From contig JAIXMO010000050.1 of the NCBI GenBank assembly GCA_025677825.1, forward strand, positions 124,001 to 188,000: a stretch of DNA of 64,000 bases, in the 5' to 3' direction. A model generated the notes under the pieces. The model ran no database searches. It saw only the letters and a list, made by a program, of their open reading frames with translations, and was not told the origin of the DNA. Source of the stretch: Helicostylum pulchrum (taxonomy: Eukaryota > Mucoromycota > Mucoromycetes > Mucorales > Mucoraceae). A program made the position numbers and the translations under genes. This document shows positions 28,951 to 40,511 of this stretch, one piece after another; the first letter of the stretch is position 1; each line of letters starts with the position of its first letter.

Positions 28951-31900
28951 CTAAATAATGTTCCAACTTGAGGCAAAATCTGCTTCATCTTCACCTATAA
29001 AAGGTAATGTAATAGAATTGATCATAATATCACCACACATAACGCACTGGTGGGCTACTATATCATCCAATTCGTATCTTAATGATTCAATTCTAGCACT
29101 TATTGCTTTTTCATCTTCAGATTGCATTGTTCTAGCAGATTTAAATTCTCGTGAAAGTTGTTCTTGTATATCAGCTAGTTTTCTAATCAATCTTGTAGGT
29201 AAATACTTTGTTACTTTGTTTATTAAACAATCAGCATGGTATTCATGGTTACATGGGAACACATAGAATTGTCTAGTTAACAATGGGTATTCACAAAGAA
29301 CACAAACTTGATCTTCTTTTACAATAGCAAATCTACACACACACACACACACACACATGCAAAATGGAGAAGTAAATAAATAAATAAAAAAACGCGTCTT
29401 ACAAAAAGTAAAATACCTCTTTTTCAATTTACGAATATCTAATCGAATATGATCCGCACTAAGTGTAGCATTGTCCATTTCCATCTTTAATTCTTCTATA
29501 CCAATATTATATTCTTCCAATGCAGAACAAATTTCATCCTTGAAATCATCAATTAATACAAAATCAGGGAAGAATGGTAGTATATCTTCCATCTTTAAAA
29601 GATCACATTGTTTCAAGAATTGCATAGCACTGTAAATTGAGTTATTTAATTTAATACTTTGTATTCTGTACAAAAAATATTGTTATTTTTTTTACCTCTT
29701 GATATCCTTATTGTCTTGAATTACATATCTAGCAATACTAACCCATAACCTTTTACGAAGTACATCATCATCTTCTGGTTTATCAGCATTTGCTCGTGCA
29801 AGGTCAAGATCTCGATGCTACATATAAGAAATGAGGAAGATATTTCTTTTTGAAAAATTTATATATATCATACCTCTAATGCTAAAGATACAGCCTCTTC
29901 ATACAATCCCATCTGACTATATATATGAACGCAGCTCTGTGTACGTCCATGATGGCTACATATCCTTAGCGCATAATCTAATTTATAATGCATTTCACGA
30001 CCCTACAATTAAACTTAATTAGTTTTATGATCATTTTACATGTATATATTATATACCTCATTCTTCAAAAATGTTAGTAGAGCAGTTTCATCTGTAGTAG
30101 GTTGAGTTGCATAGAGTGTCAGAAGGAAATTATGAATTAGTGAATCGGTATTTTCTAGTGTGGATACTACGTGGGAAAGGTATCGTATTGCTTGATTCTG
30201 TGTAATATAATAAATATGTGTTTGTTATCCTAAATTTATTTTTCCTTTTACCTCTGAGGTTCTATTTATTCTATTTGCATGATTGAAGCGTAATAAGGCA
30301 GGAATTAAATGCCTAGGATTTAGCTTTGGATGATTGATCCATATATCAACAGCCTTTTCGGGTACATTTTCCATTAAGGGTAAACTAAATCTATAAAATA
30401 GATCAGGCTTATTCTACGTAATGATTAGAAACAAAGTTATACTACAGTAAATAAAAAACTTACTTGACCATCGAGTACTTGTATTGCTTTATCCCAATTC
30501 TTTTCCGATATCCAATTATCAATTACTTTTTCGAAATCACCAATATAAAATGCATAATACAAGATTTCTGAATGACGACCATGGCTTGAGATTAGTTTAT
30601 ACGTTGTTGGAATATGTAAATTATCACCATACATTTCAAGAAAGGTTCTAAACTCATCTTTGACTCGGTGTTGTTCTTTAACGTAGTATGATGCTGGTTT
30701 AGTTGTACCTGATGTGGAAGTAAAGTTAACGGAGGCAGTCATATCTTCTAATTGATTCATTTTAAACAAGTATAGTTCAACCAACCAAGTAGAGATAAGT
30801 GTCATTTGCGTACGATCCTATTGATTAATAAAGGTTAATATGCATCTATAATAATAATAATAATAATAATATAATGTTTCTTACATTCGGTTCGAGACGT
30901 TCTAGCCTACTAATTAAAAAGAATCGCAATGCATCACATTCCTTTTTCTGAGTAAACTTTAAAGCGACTTCTTCAAATGGTACAGTACTTTTGGCGAAAT
31001 ACTTTGCACTTTGCAAATATTTACGTTGATCAAAATCATCTTTTGCTTGAGCTGTATAAACCTGAGTCTTTTGATGTTGTTCTTTACAATATTGAAGAGC
31101 AATAGCATATTCCTTTTTTTGTAAATAGAGTTTCCAAACATCTCTATCTTCATCTTTTATAACCAATTCATACATTGCATCAGTTGTATAAATCCAATAA
31201 GTTCTTTTTACATTATCAACAGATATTCCACGTACAGCTTCATTCTTATTTAATGGAATAATTTCTTCATATACAATCTTATTATTTAATCTACATACTG
31301 CTCTTACATAATCTTGATATAATAAAATAAAATGAAACTCGGTAATAGCAATTGAAATAGGTATATCAGTAACAAGATCCCCAGAATCTTCATCGTAGCT
31401 GGTAGGTGGGAAAGAAATTAACTTTGCGTTATCGATAATATGCTGATCATTTCTTTCATTAAAGTTCAAATCACCTTGATAGATACCTACACCAGTTAAC
31501 CAAATAAACAATTGGGGTACACCTTTTAACTGTAATTCAGGAAAACGATTAAAGAACAATATTTTACTGTATCCAAGTTGATTAGGTAATTCTTGAAATT
31601 CAGGGTTATGTTCATATTCAGCAAATACTAATTCAAATAAAGCTCTTTCGTTCGTCTCGTTTGTATTTGTATTTGTATACCTAATAGAACCAACAAAATG
31701 ATATAATCTAGTTGAAGTAGATATCATTATCAAGTATTTACGTCTATCAGTTGGAAACCTTTCAAATGAAAGTCCTGTAATAGACATTGTTGATTCATGC
31801 AAAGAAAATAATTGAATCACGTATTTCTCTTCACGTCGAAAAAATTCATCATTTGGCTCTAAATAAGTTTCATAAACAACTCCACCACCTGTACCAATTA

Positions 31901-32651
31901 AAATCTCTCGCGTCTTCGAACTGGATATATTGGCATACTTGTTCCAAGCAATAGCTGTAATCACTAACCCCTAATATATATGTATTCATTGTTTATATAT
32001 TACACTTACAACACACATATATACACACAAACAACTTGCCTTTAATTTACTCAATTCCTTAGTTCTTCGCCACTTTTGATACAAGTAATAATTATCTCCA
32101 CTATCTGTTGTCACTATAATATGTCGACCAGTAGGATCTAAAAAGAGTTGTGTCACTTTACTATTACTTGCTTTTCTCGAAATTTCCACCACTAAAATTT
32201 ATACACATATGTCATTATCAGTTATAAGATAAAAATATTTCCTTTTTATAAGTATGTGTATGTACCATCCACTTCCATAGGATTATCAAGATCAATTCTT
32301 AATACACGAAAGTTATCCAATACCGCCGCTAATATATTGTTCTCGACAGTCATTGATACCAAAGTAGCTGGTAACTGAAACTGAACATATTGTAATAAGA
32401 ATAAAGGGTCCTGACCATTATTTACCCCCGTTGCTACAAATCCGGTTTCTCTCTAACAAAAGAAGAAGGAATAAATTTTTTTTAAAAAAAAAGCCAAGAA
32501 TTTAGCATAAACCAAAAAAAAAAGATGATGTTACTTTATTTATTCGGGAAGGTTCACTCTGTCCATTGCTTAGTTTCCGGTCATCTTGTATATTGCCTAC
32601 TGTGTTTACTGTAGCCTCAGTCGATTCCAGGAAATCATCAAACAGTGACAT
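28951..32651 (-). CDS. VPS18: vacuolar sorting protein VPS18 (CORVET/HOPS core subunit)
   Basis: Eleven exons (32651-32535, 32452-32266, 32191-32040, 31970-30885, 30817-30464, 30413-30252, 30197-30057, 30002-29874, 29817-29696, 29629-29417, 29332-28951) give 1014 residues, a normal VPS18 length. An N-terminal Pep3/Vps18 beta-propeller (FLDPTGRHIIVTTDSGDNYY, REILIGTGGGVVYETYL) is followed by the clathrin-heavy-chain-type helical repeat (SHGRHSEILYYAFYIGDFEK). A C-terminal RING-H2 has CVLCEYPLL, then FPCNHEYHADCL and CVMCGD. VPS18 is shared by the CORVET and HOPS tethers for endosome and vacuole fusion. The intron after AAATTAAAG starts with GCAAGT, a GC-AG intron. A (CA)n tract lies in the last intron. 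It is divergent to EDC3 with a 216-base gap. Confidence 0.93.
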
Positions 32652-32758
32652 TGGGAGGTTTTAAAAAGCTAGGTGAAGGAAAAAAAAAAGGATATTTCCA
32701 CAAGGGAACAACCTTTAACGTTCTGCAGACTATTTTTTTGAATTTCTTTTTTGGGTTT

Positions 32759-32766
32759 TTACGTCA
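32759..32766 (+). promoter_or_regulatory. CRE/ATF-like site TTACGTCA in a divergent promoter
   Basis: TTACGTCA (TGACGTAA on the other strand) lies in the 216-base gap between the divergent VPS18 and EDC3 starts, followed by CAGCTG and CTTATAAG. It matches the bZIP CRE/ATF consensus; function is inferred. Confidence 0.4.
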
Positions 32767-32867
32767 CAGCTGACTTATAAGAAAAGGGGAAAAAATAAAA
32801 GACGTATTCTCTTTACCCTTTAATCAAAAAATTATCTGTAAACACACGTAAAACGAGAATTGTAGAA

Positions 32868-34881
32868 ATGGATAAATATCATGGTGTCTACGTACAAGTT
32901 ATGGTTGTTAATGATACTATTATAAAGGGAAACATTCATGGAAAAGACGAAAGTGACAATCTTGTATTGAAAAATGGTAAAAAAAAGCATCTTTGCATTT
33001 AATCTGTAATGAGTTTATCTTATTTTATTTTTTAGTTTCTGTTATAAACAAGTTTGGTATACAAACCCAAGAAGATATTTTATCTATTAAACGAAATCTT
33101 ATTAAAGACTTGCAAGTTCTTGAAAAGGCACCTGGTCCAACACCTGAAGAACAAATGCAAAAGCAACAACAACAACAAATGTTAAAACAGCAACATCAAC
33201 AACGGCTTGAACAAGAGCATCAACAACGACTTGAGGAACAACATCAGGAAATTATAAGACAAAATGTTGTGCTTAGCAAGCAGCTCGAAGAAAAAACTCG
33301 ATTGAAAGAAGTGCAATTAGAACAAGAGAAGGAACAACGACAACAACAGCAACAACAATTGCAACAGCAACAACAACATATGATTTACTCAATGCCACAC
33401 CCTATTCACCCTCAAATGTTACAGATGGACCCTGCTATTGTATACCAACAATCCATGAGTCCAGTTCTCCCTAGAGACTCTGCTATTGTATCGTCTCAAA
33501 TGAAAAAATTAAACATCAATGATACCTCTAACCGATCGGGCAATGTTGATCCTGCTATATTATTTACGCAAAGTAGTAATAGTAGTAGATCACAAGAAAA
33601 CTCAAGCAGAACTTTGGATCCATCCATGTTATTTCAACAACAACAAATGAACACAAGCCAACAGAACTTTCCTTTTCAAGACCCAGCTATTATTAGTGTT
33701 ACCAGTACACCTGAATTTACAGAACCTAAAAAACCTTTATTTGGAGCTAAAAAAATGAAAAAGGTGGCAAAGGAGATGGTTATATTTGAAGATTATTCAG
33801 AATTTGAAAGTGGTAAAGGCGTTGTAAAAAAAATTCAACCAAAAAAGAATGTCGAAAGTAGTAGTAATATATCGTTCAAAAAAAAAGCGAATAATAACAT
33901 TGCTGGTAATGAGACACCTAGTAGAACACCTCCTATCATGGATGCTTCTTCAAAACAAAATATGGTACCTATTTCTCTTATCCCTCCCAAGGCAAGAAGA
34001 AGTGGTTCTGTCACTCCTCAGCCTCAATTCACTTCTAAACCTGTTGTAGTCGAACCTTGTCGTATATTGACTGTATCTGGTGGTATTCAAATACCTACTG
34101 TTACTTCATCGCAAATGGAACACGCCAAACAAATAGCAAGTAAGTTTTTTTCTTTTTCATATAAATATAAATATAATATATTAATTCGCTACGCTTTTAA
34201 TTAGGTGAATCTGGATTTACAAAGTCTCAACTGATCGAGAATGGGGCATTTGGTATAAGTATGATGGTATTAAAGGCTATTGGAGGACACCGTCGTATTC
34301 AACCCGATAACCATAATGCAGCACCTGTAATTGTTATCTTGACAGGGCCCACATCTATTGGTGAATTTGGTATTGCTGCAGCACGTCATTTAGCTAACCG
34401 TGGGTGTCAAGTTATTATTTCTATTCCTGAAGATTCCGATGAACCAACTGTGGAACAATACAAGGCACTTGCAAAATACTCTGGTGCGCGCATCACTACA
34501 TCCATTAACGAACTCCCTAATCAGTATACTACACCAGTTGATCTAATTGTCGATGCATTGTTAGGCCCAGAAACCAGAAAGATTTCGGCCACGGTCAAGA
34601 GTCAAATGAGTTGGGCTAATGCTAATAAAGCTCCTGTATTGAGTATTGATTTTCCTAGTGGTGTTAATCCTGATAATGGCGCGTTTCCTGCTAATCATTA
34701 TATTACGCCTAAATGGACTCTTTGTCTTTCAGCTCCTTATACAGGTTGTACATCCCGTAATGTCACGGGTGAGCTGTTCCTGGCTGATGCCGGTTTATCG
34801 TTCCTCTGTTTCAAATCAATCATAAGCAATTTCCATATACCTTGGGGTAGTGATTTCGTTTTAGCTTTGGAATATGCTTAA
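32868..34881 (+). CDS. EDC3: enhancer of mRNA-decapping protein 3
   Basis: Three exons (32868-32976, 33036-34139, 34205-34881) give 629 residues. The N-terminus is a divergent LSm domain (YHGVYVQVMVVNDTIIKGNI, then LSIKRNLIKDLQVLE). A Gln-rich low-complexity linker follows, then an FDF-like region (MVIFEDYSEFESG). The C-terminal YjeF_N domain has VIVILTGPTSIGEFGIAAAR, VDLIVDALLG and VLSIDFPSGVNPDNG. EDC3 scaffolds the DCP1/DCP2 decapping complex and P-bodies: the LSm domain binds DCP2, FDF binds the DEAD-box helicase, and YjeF_N dimerises. The domain order identifies it well. The linker alone shows Q-runs as in MED15. Confidence 0.93.
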
Positions 34882-35654
34882 TATACGCTTGCTCGAAAAA
34901 AAAAATTGATTTCTTTAATGTAAATAAACTTGTTATATTTCCAAAAAAAAAAAAAAAAAAAAAGGCCTTTAAAATGGTTTACTCGCTCAGTTTTGATCGT
35001 AGCACCTTTTTTAAAAAAGCTAGGTTGTCACCTCAGAAAACATGCAACGCAAGATATACCATATCGTAAAATTCTTACAATGAAATCCTATCTTGCCTGG
35101 CACTTCTATTATAATCAAGTCTGTAACTTTCGCTTTAGGGACGTACGGTTTGCCAAACCTTGTCCTATCAACCCATTAAGTTGAAGTAGACGTATAATTA
35201 TTTGCTAGAACTCCTTAACTGTAAACTGTCGTTTAATAAAATATTCTATTTTATTTCTTACATCTTTCAAGTTAAGTTAGTTTTTTTTTTTTTTTTTCAG
35301 GGAGGGATAGTACTAGATAAATATAATGATAAAATAGAAAGGTAAAAAATAGTTTATATAATATCCGCTTATACCAAGGATAGGTATGTATCTTCATTTT
35401 ACCAGCATTGCTATTGCTGGTCGTACCTAACCTGATCCCAGAATGAAACCTGCGACGAGACTAATTTTATTTTACCACACGACTTCACATTTGGCTATGA
35501 CGAAATCGGCTTCCGATTTGAGGTTACATTAATATGACTTATGGAAACAGAGACCGTTTTTTTTTTGGGTTTTTTGTTTTATAAACTGGTAAAAAAAAGA
35601 ACGACTCATATGGGTTACTTTCTCTTTTGTTGATAGTTACAACAACAACAAAAA
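34882..35654. other. intergenic between EDC3 and nucleotidyltransferase array
   Basis: Poly-A (34943-34963) and poly-T (35281-35297) runs occur. An open frame at 34930-35184 has no start context, splice signals or recognisable motifs and was not called. ACAACAACAACAAAAA directly precedes the ATG of array copy 1. Confidence 0.5.
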
Positions 35655-37051
35655 ATGCTTAGTACTTCCGATAGTACGTTGGAGAGAGAAATTAATAATT
35701 TGGTTGATGTGAGTTATTCCGTTTACAAATAATTATAAACAACTAACCACATATATAGACATTGGCTATCAAACCAGAGACAAGTATCAAGAGAAACCAA
35801 GTTATCGAAAAGATAAATGTTATGCTGAGTAAGATACCAGAGTTTAAAAACATGACTGTATCAATCTTTGGGTAAGCATCAATAAAAATTGAAACAAATA
35901 TGATGTTTTTATTTATATATACATGTATATCACGCTAGATCAACCATTAATGGTCTCGCTACAGAGAATTCAGATATGGATTTATGTATTAGCAGTCCAG
36001 AGATGAAAGATATTAGCGATTATAAAAGGACTTGTTTAGAGAATGCGTCAAACTCTATTTTCAATATGGATTTCTTGGCAAAACAATTAATTTCTCATGG
36101 TATGAGTAATATTACTGCGATAAAGAAGGCTAGAGTTCCTATTTGTACGTTTCGGGATCAACAATACGGTGTTGATTGTGATATTAATGTCAATAATTGT
36201 CTTGGTATCGAAAATACAGGTTTAGTTGTTGAATATATGAAATTAGATTTACGCGTAAAACCTTTTCTGTTTGCTTTGAGATTGTTTGTAAAAGCAAAAG
36301 GAGTTCATGATTGTAAAGCGTATATATATTATAATGTATGTATGTATATGTATTAATGTAAGTTTAATAATAGGTAGAAAAGGATTTATTGGTACCTATG
36401 CATATACAATGATTGGATTACATTACTTGATGTTTGTCCAAGACCCACCTGTAATTCCTTGTTTGCAAAAGTTGTCAGGCCTTATTTGCAAATATCCGAA
36501 CTGCCATTTCAAAACAGCAACACCGATCACGGGTTACGATATTCGTTATCATGATTGTGTTTATATTGAAAATGCAAAGAGTAATAATTTCATTAACAGA
36601 TCCTCTGTTCGACGTGATGATTCTACTATTTGGCGTAGCTCCAATGGTAAAAACTCCGGTGAATTGATCATTGAAATATTTTGATGGTTATCTTCAACTC
36701 AAAATATTCTGAAACCTATGTCTATTACTTCGAATAGACATATTTCTCGTGAGATGAAGTGGCGCAAACACGATGCTATTTTCCCAGATCCATTTGATTT
36801 AACTCGAAATATTGTGTATGTATTTTTTTTTAAAAAATAAGATATTAGACATGTCTCTTTGACAACTTTATTTCATGTGTAGTGGTACATGTACTGCTAT
36901 TGGAGCCAGAGTAATTAGTCAAGAGTTCGAAAAAGCTGACAATCAGTTGCGAAGAGGTTCCAACTTTGCAAGCGTACTGAACGTTAATGATCGCGTACAG
37001 AGACCTATTAATCCAAAATCCATGGAGTATCGGTTTGGTCACAGAGGTTAA
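35655..37051 (+). pseudogene. Cid1-type nucleotidyltransferase, array copy 1, active-site intact, one in-frame TGA
   Basis: Exons at 35655-35708, 35759-35871, 35939-36312, 36374-36815 and 36883-37051 keep phase. The catalytic motifs of the Cid1/TUTase family are present: FGSTINGLATENSDMDLCIS (GS plus D-M-D) and, as third carboxylate, the Asp in YGVDCDINVNN. NTGLVVEYMKLDLRVKP and the PAP-associated core FIGTYAYTMIGLHYLM, then PPVIPCLQKL, follow. Such enzymes add U or A tails to RNA. TGA at 36682-36684 stops translation after 283 residues. The frame then continues without another stop (SITSNRHISREMKWRKHDAI, then GTCTAIGARVISQEFEKA) and aligns with the C-termini of copies 2 and 4. So the TGA truncates the central domain. 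A truncated active protein, a recent pseudogene or readthrough are all possible; I favour a recent loss. Confidence 0.72.
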
Positions 37052-37482
37052 TTAGTACAGTTTCCAATATTGGCATTCAACCTAAGGAAAAACAATCACA
37101 TAATTATGAACCAACTTAAACCAATAAAATGTATTACATTGAGTTCACTATAAAGTCCATTTATACACTTTTATTCATCACTTTTCGCACAGGGTTTGAT
37201 TAATCACCTATTCAATATCGATAATTGTTTTTATTTGTAAAAAGTGACGATTTCTATTTGATCAGAGATTACTTTCAAGGCTTGTAGTAAGGTCTTTGTA
37301 TCCATTTATTTAAAGGTCAAACGATGTGACATATTGGGTTATGAATTTTAATTATTTTACCACCCTGGTTTCATAAAGCTGATATATCATTGTACTTAAA
37401 AAAGACTATATAATCAGTATTTTTTTATGTATATCTTTTTTCCCTATTTTTTATATAATATATATATACACAATAAATTACA
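37052..37482. other. spacer between array copies 1 and 2
   Basis: AT-rich. A TA-rich tract (TTATATAATATATATATACAC) just before 37483 may serve as the copy-2 promoter. No coding signal was seen. Confidence 0.5.
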
Positions 37483-39132
37483 ATGGACGCGCCCAGCATT
37501 ATTGCAATCCTCTCTAGTGCGTTTGAATACACGCAAGTCCAAAGTATTGCAGAAAATGACGATAGTGGCCATTCTAAAAACGCAGTTTCTTTAAATATGT
37601 TGGAGAGACATTTACAAAATAACGAGAAAGAAATGTACCAATTGATGGTCAGAGGTTATCAATCTTTAGTGAACTTTCTAACACATAAAAAAAACAAAAA
37701 ATGTAAACAAAAAATGGAATTATGGAATAACAACTCAAATCAAGTATGAAGAGTACTGTCGATCATTTGAATTGCAATCTACTTACTTAAAAGTTTCAAC
37801 GGATTTAGACGAATATTTGTTTGTCATTCATCTTTCAAGAAACACTTCCATAAAAATTGTGGAAAAGATAGTACGGAAGAACTTTGTCAAGAGATTTTTG
37901 AGTGTTCCCGAGTATGTATATAAACCCTTTACTTTTGCCTCATTTATAGGTATCTAATATTTATGCGTATAGAAATATTTCTTGAATGAAGATGAGTACT
38001 GCCGTAGAGAAGCCATTAAGAACACATACAACTACGCAGTTCAACTAAATTTTCCTGATACTGGGGCTACGGCTGAGCTCATTGGGTGGGTGCATTGATT
38101 TATTTGGGTTTATTTTATCATATTAAATTATCTTGTAGAACTTCAAAGTACCAATTGGATTTTATTAACGAACGTTTGAAACTGGCTATAAGTGTCAAGG
38201 ACTCATTTGGAGACTATATTAATTTGGGTAATAAATACCAAAGTCTCTACGATTCAGAGTTTTTATCGGGTTATCTTGCGGGTATGGGTATAGAAAACTC
38301 AAATATTGATAGATTTAATAATGGGTGTTCATTTATCGGTCTTTACGGAGTCTCTTGTTATATTACTATTGTTAACAAAGGTGTTATATTCGGAAGAGAT
38401 CGATTGATTTTGGAGTATCTTAAGCTTGACAAAAGAGTAAAACAATTGGTATGCGCTATACTTTATTTTTTTAAGTGTAGGAAATTGAGCAAATGTAAGA
38501 GTGCTTAAAAAATATCGTTTCGTTTATTTGACCTTTATTTATTATATTTAGTTCGTCACCCAAACCTTTTAGATTCTTCAGTAACTATTGTTATGGTATT
38601 AGAATTTCTGGAAAAAGGGTTGCAAGCTCCTTTAATCCCTAATCTTCGCAACCTTGATATTGATTGTAAATCCAATGATTGCTTATATAATATACATAAG
38701 ATAAATCAGGAGCATACTATATATCATACTTGTGTTCGTATTGAAAACAATAAGACGGGAAAAAAGTATAATAATTTGGAATACAACGGTATCAAACCCA
38801 ACATCTGGTACAGTGATAATGGCGACAATTTAGCAACTCTCTTAAAAGATTTTTTTAAGTATTACTCGCAGAGAGACAACTTTTTTCCTTTTCTTGGGCC
38901 CAGTGAAAATCATACAGTTAATGATATTCCGTATGTACACTACGAAAACAAAGTAGTTAGTAACACGTGTGTAGTACTTGTATACTTACTCGCTCTTTTT
39001 TTTCTTAGAGGCTACAAAGCGCAATATTCATGGACGGAAGTTAGTATAATATTTTCTAAAGCTTCTGAATTATTACGTGCTGGAAAAAGCTTCGAATATA
39101 TTTGCGGCGGGCAAACAAGTGCTTCATTTTAA
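37483..39132 (+). pseudogene. Cid1-like nucleotidyltransferase relative, array copy 2, catalytic residues lost
   Basis: An N-terminal region absent from copy 1 starts at 37483 (MDAPSIIAILSSAFEYTQVQ). The frame must shift near 37700 to continue as YEEYCRSFELQSTYLKVSTD. Exons with array-specific borders follow: 37973-38085 (113 nt), 38139-38494, 38552-38930 and 39009-39132. Where copy 1 has GS...DMDLCIS this one reads GTSKYQLDFINERLKLAIS, and at the third carboxylate YGVSCYITIVNK; none of the three catalytic Asp aligns. The YLKLDKRVKQL and LEFLEKGLQAPLIPNLRNL core helices and the CX4C...YHTCVRIEN insertion are kept. The last intron (38931-39008) is 78 nt and stop-free. From exon 2 onward the gene is open, so a shorter pseudoenzyme could still be made. 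Confidence 0.62.
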
Positions 39133-40511
39133 ATGATCCCATAGTTTTATTTCTTTTTTTTAGCTTGATAAGATATAATCATTAAAATAAAAACAACTTT
39201 ATAAAAATAATATGCTTAAACATTTATTTTAATAATGTATTACTTGAAACTTAAGCCCATCACAAATAGCAAGTTTATTTCATCAACTTAAAACTGGTTT
39301 GGACAGGAAGCGACGGTACAAGGACTGCTGCGCGGTTCATAAAATTCGATACTTTTAAAAATTTGTTTGAAGAAAGAATACATTGAAATGCTGAAATATT
39401 TAAGATAATAAGTTGGATATCGAATGGATATACTAATAGTTATCCGGTTAATGCGAATGACAGGAAAATAATAAAATTGAAAACTTACAATATTAAAGGT
39501 ATTACTCGTCATCGACGGTGGGCCGCTCATTGTTTCCTTTAGATAAATTTCGTCAGTACTCTGGACAAGGAAATGATCAACAGGATAAAAAGGAGTACTT
39601 TGGAGAACGGAATCGCGGCTCAATTCAAACAGACGCGCCTATGATAGTAAATAATCGAGAAGGACGATATTATTGACGCTGAAATAAACAATAGCCTAGC
39701 TAGTGAATCTGTAGAGAAGTACATCAGGAACAAAAAAACGCCTTTTGGACTGACATAGTCGAAAACCATTTTGATGATTCATTGTTGTCTCCGATTAATC
39801 AATATATTTCATGTGATTCATAACTACATTTCGGTATTTTTAAATCTTTTTCTTGTTCATCTTTTCGGCTTCCTTTGTTTTAAAATCTGAATTTTCGGTA
39901 CCACAACTGTGTTCCTATTATCAACAAAAAACAAAAAAAGCGAATATAACAATGAAAATAAAAACACTATTTGGCTTAGCGCTAACAACGATATTGTTTC
40001 TTGATTTTATCTTTTACTATTTTTTTTATTTTTTTTGTAAAATTAGTTTTTATCTCTTACGACGTATTCTCGTACGGATAATTATAAATTAATATCAATC
40101 ATCGACTTTGAGAAAAAGCAAAGTGCTGATGCTGTATGGGTCAAGGGTCCCTATTTGGTAGTGTACTTAAGTTTATCAGGTTTTTTTTTTAAAAAAAAAT
40201 ACATTAATCAACCTTTAATTAACTGTTAGGCGTAACTGTAAATAGGATGCATTGAAAGTTATAACCAGAGTATTTATCACCGTTGCGGACACGTTATATA
40301 CGAATATTTATATCAAGAAGTTCGTGATAAGCGAATTAATAAATGTTTATATTACAATAATAAAAATATAACTCTTCGATACCCCTTTTTTGATCTATGC
40401 AGAGCAGGTAATTACTTGTTTATTACCTGCTCTACGAAAAGACATAAAAATTGAAAAAATATTTTTATTACGTTTCTTTAACTTATTTTTGATGTCGAAA
40501 CCAAATAAATG
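39133..40511. other. spacer between array copies 2 and 3
   Basis: A minus-strand exon-like scrap lies at about 39485-39645. It reads STPFYPVDHFLVQSTDEIYL, then ETMSGPPSMTSNTFNI, followed by GTAAGT. Its family is unknown and I could not extend it with confidence. A perfect 12-bp inverted repeat lies at 40401-40433. The rest is AT-rich without recognised features. Confidence 0.4.
40401..40433. repeat. perfect 12-bp inverted repeat (hairpin)
   Basis: AGAGCAGGTAAT at 40401-40412 is exactly complementary to ATTACCTGCTCT at 40422-40433, with a 9-base loop. It lies 78 bases before the start of array copy 3. Confidence 0.85.

Noticed and set aside
34930..35184. 84-residue frame downstream of EDC3
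   Set aside because: It begins in a poly-A run, has no family signal, and no adjoining exon could be found.
36682..36684. Selenocysteine or alternative-code reading of the TGA in array copy 1
   Set aside because: Copy 4 ends in TGA as its natural stop, and sister copies show plain pseudogene damage; no SECIS-like element was recognised.
37710..37745. An intron to repair the first frameshift of array copy 2
   Set aside because: The only GT-AG pair there (GTAAAC...CAAG) is under 45 nt and leads at once to a TGA, so a frameshift is the simpler reading.
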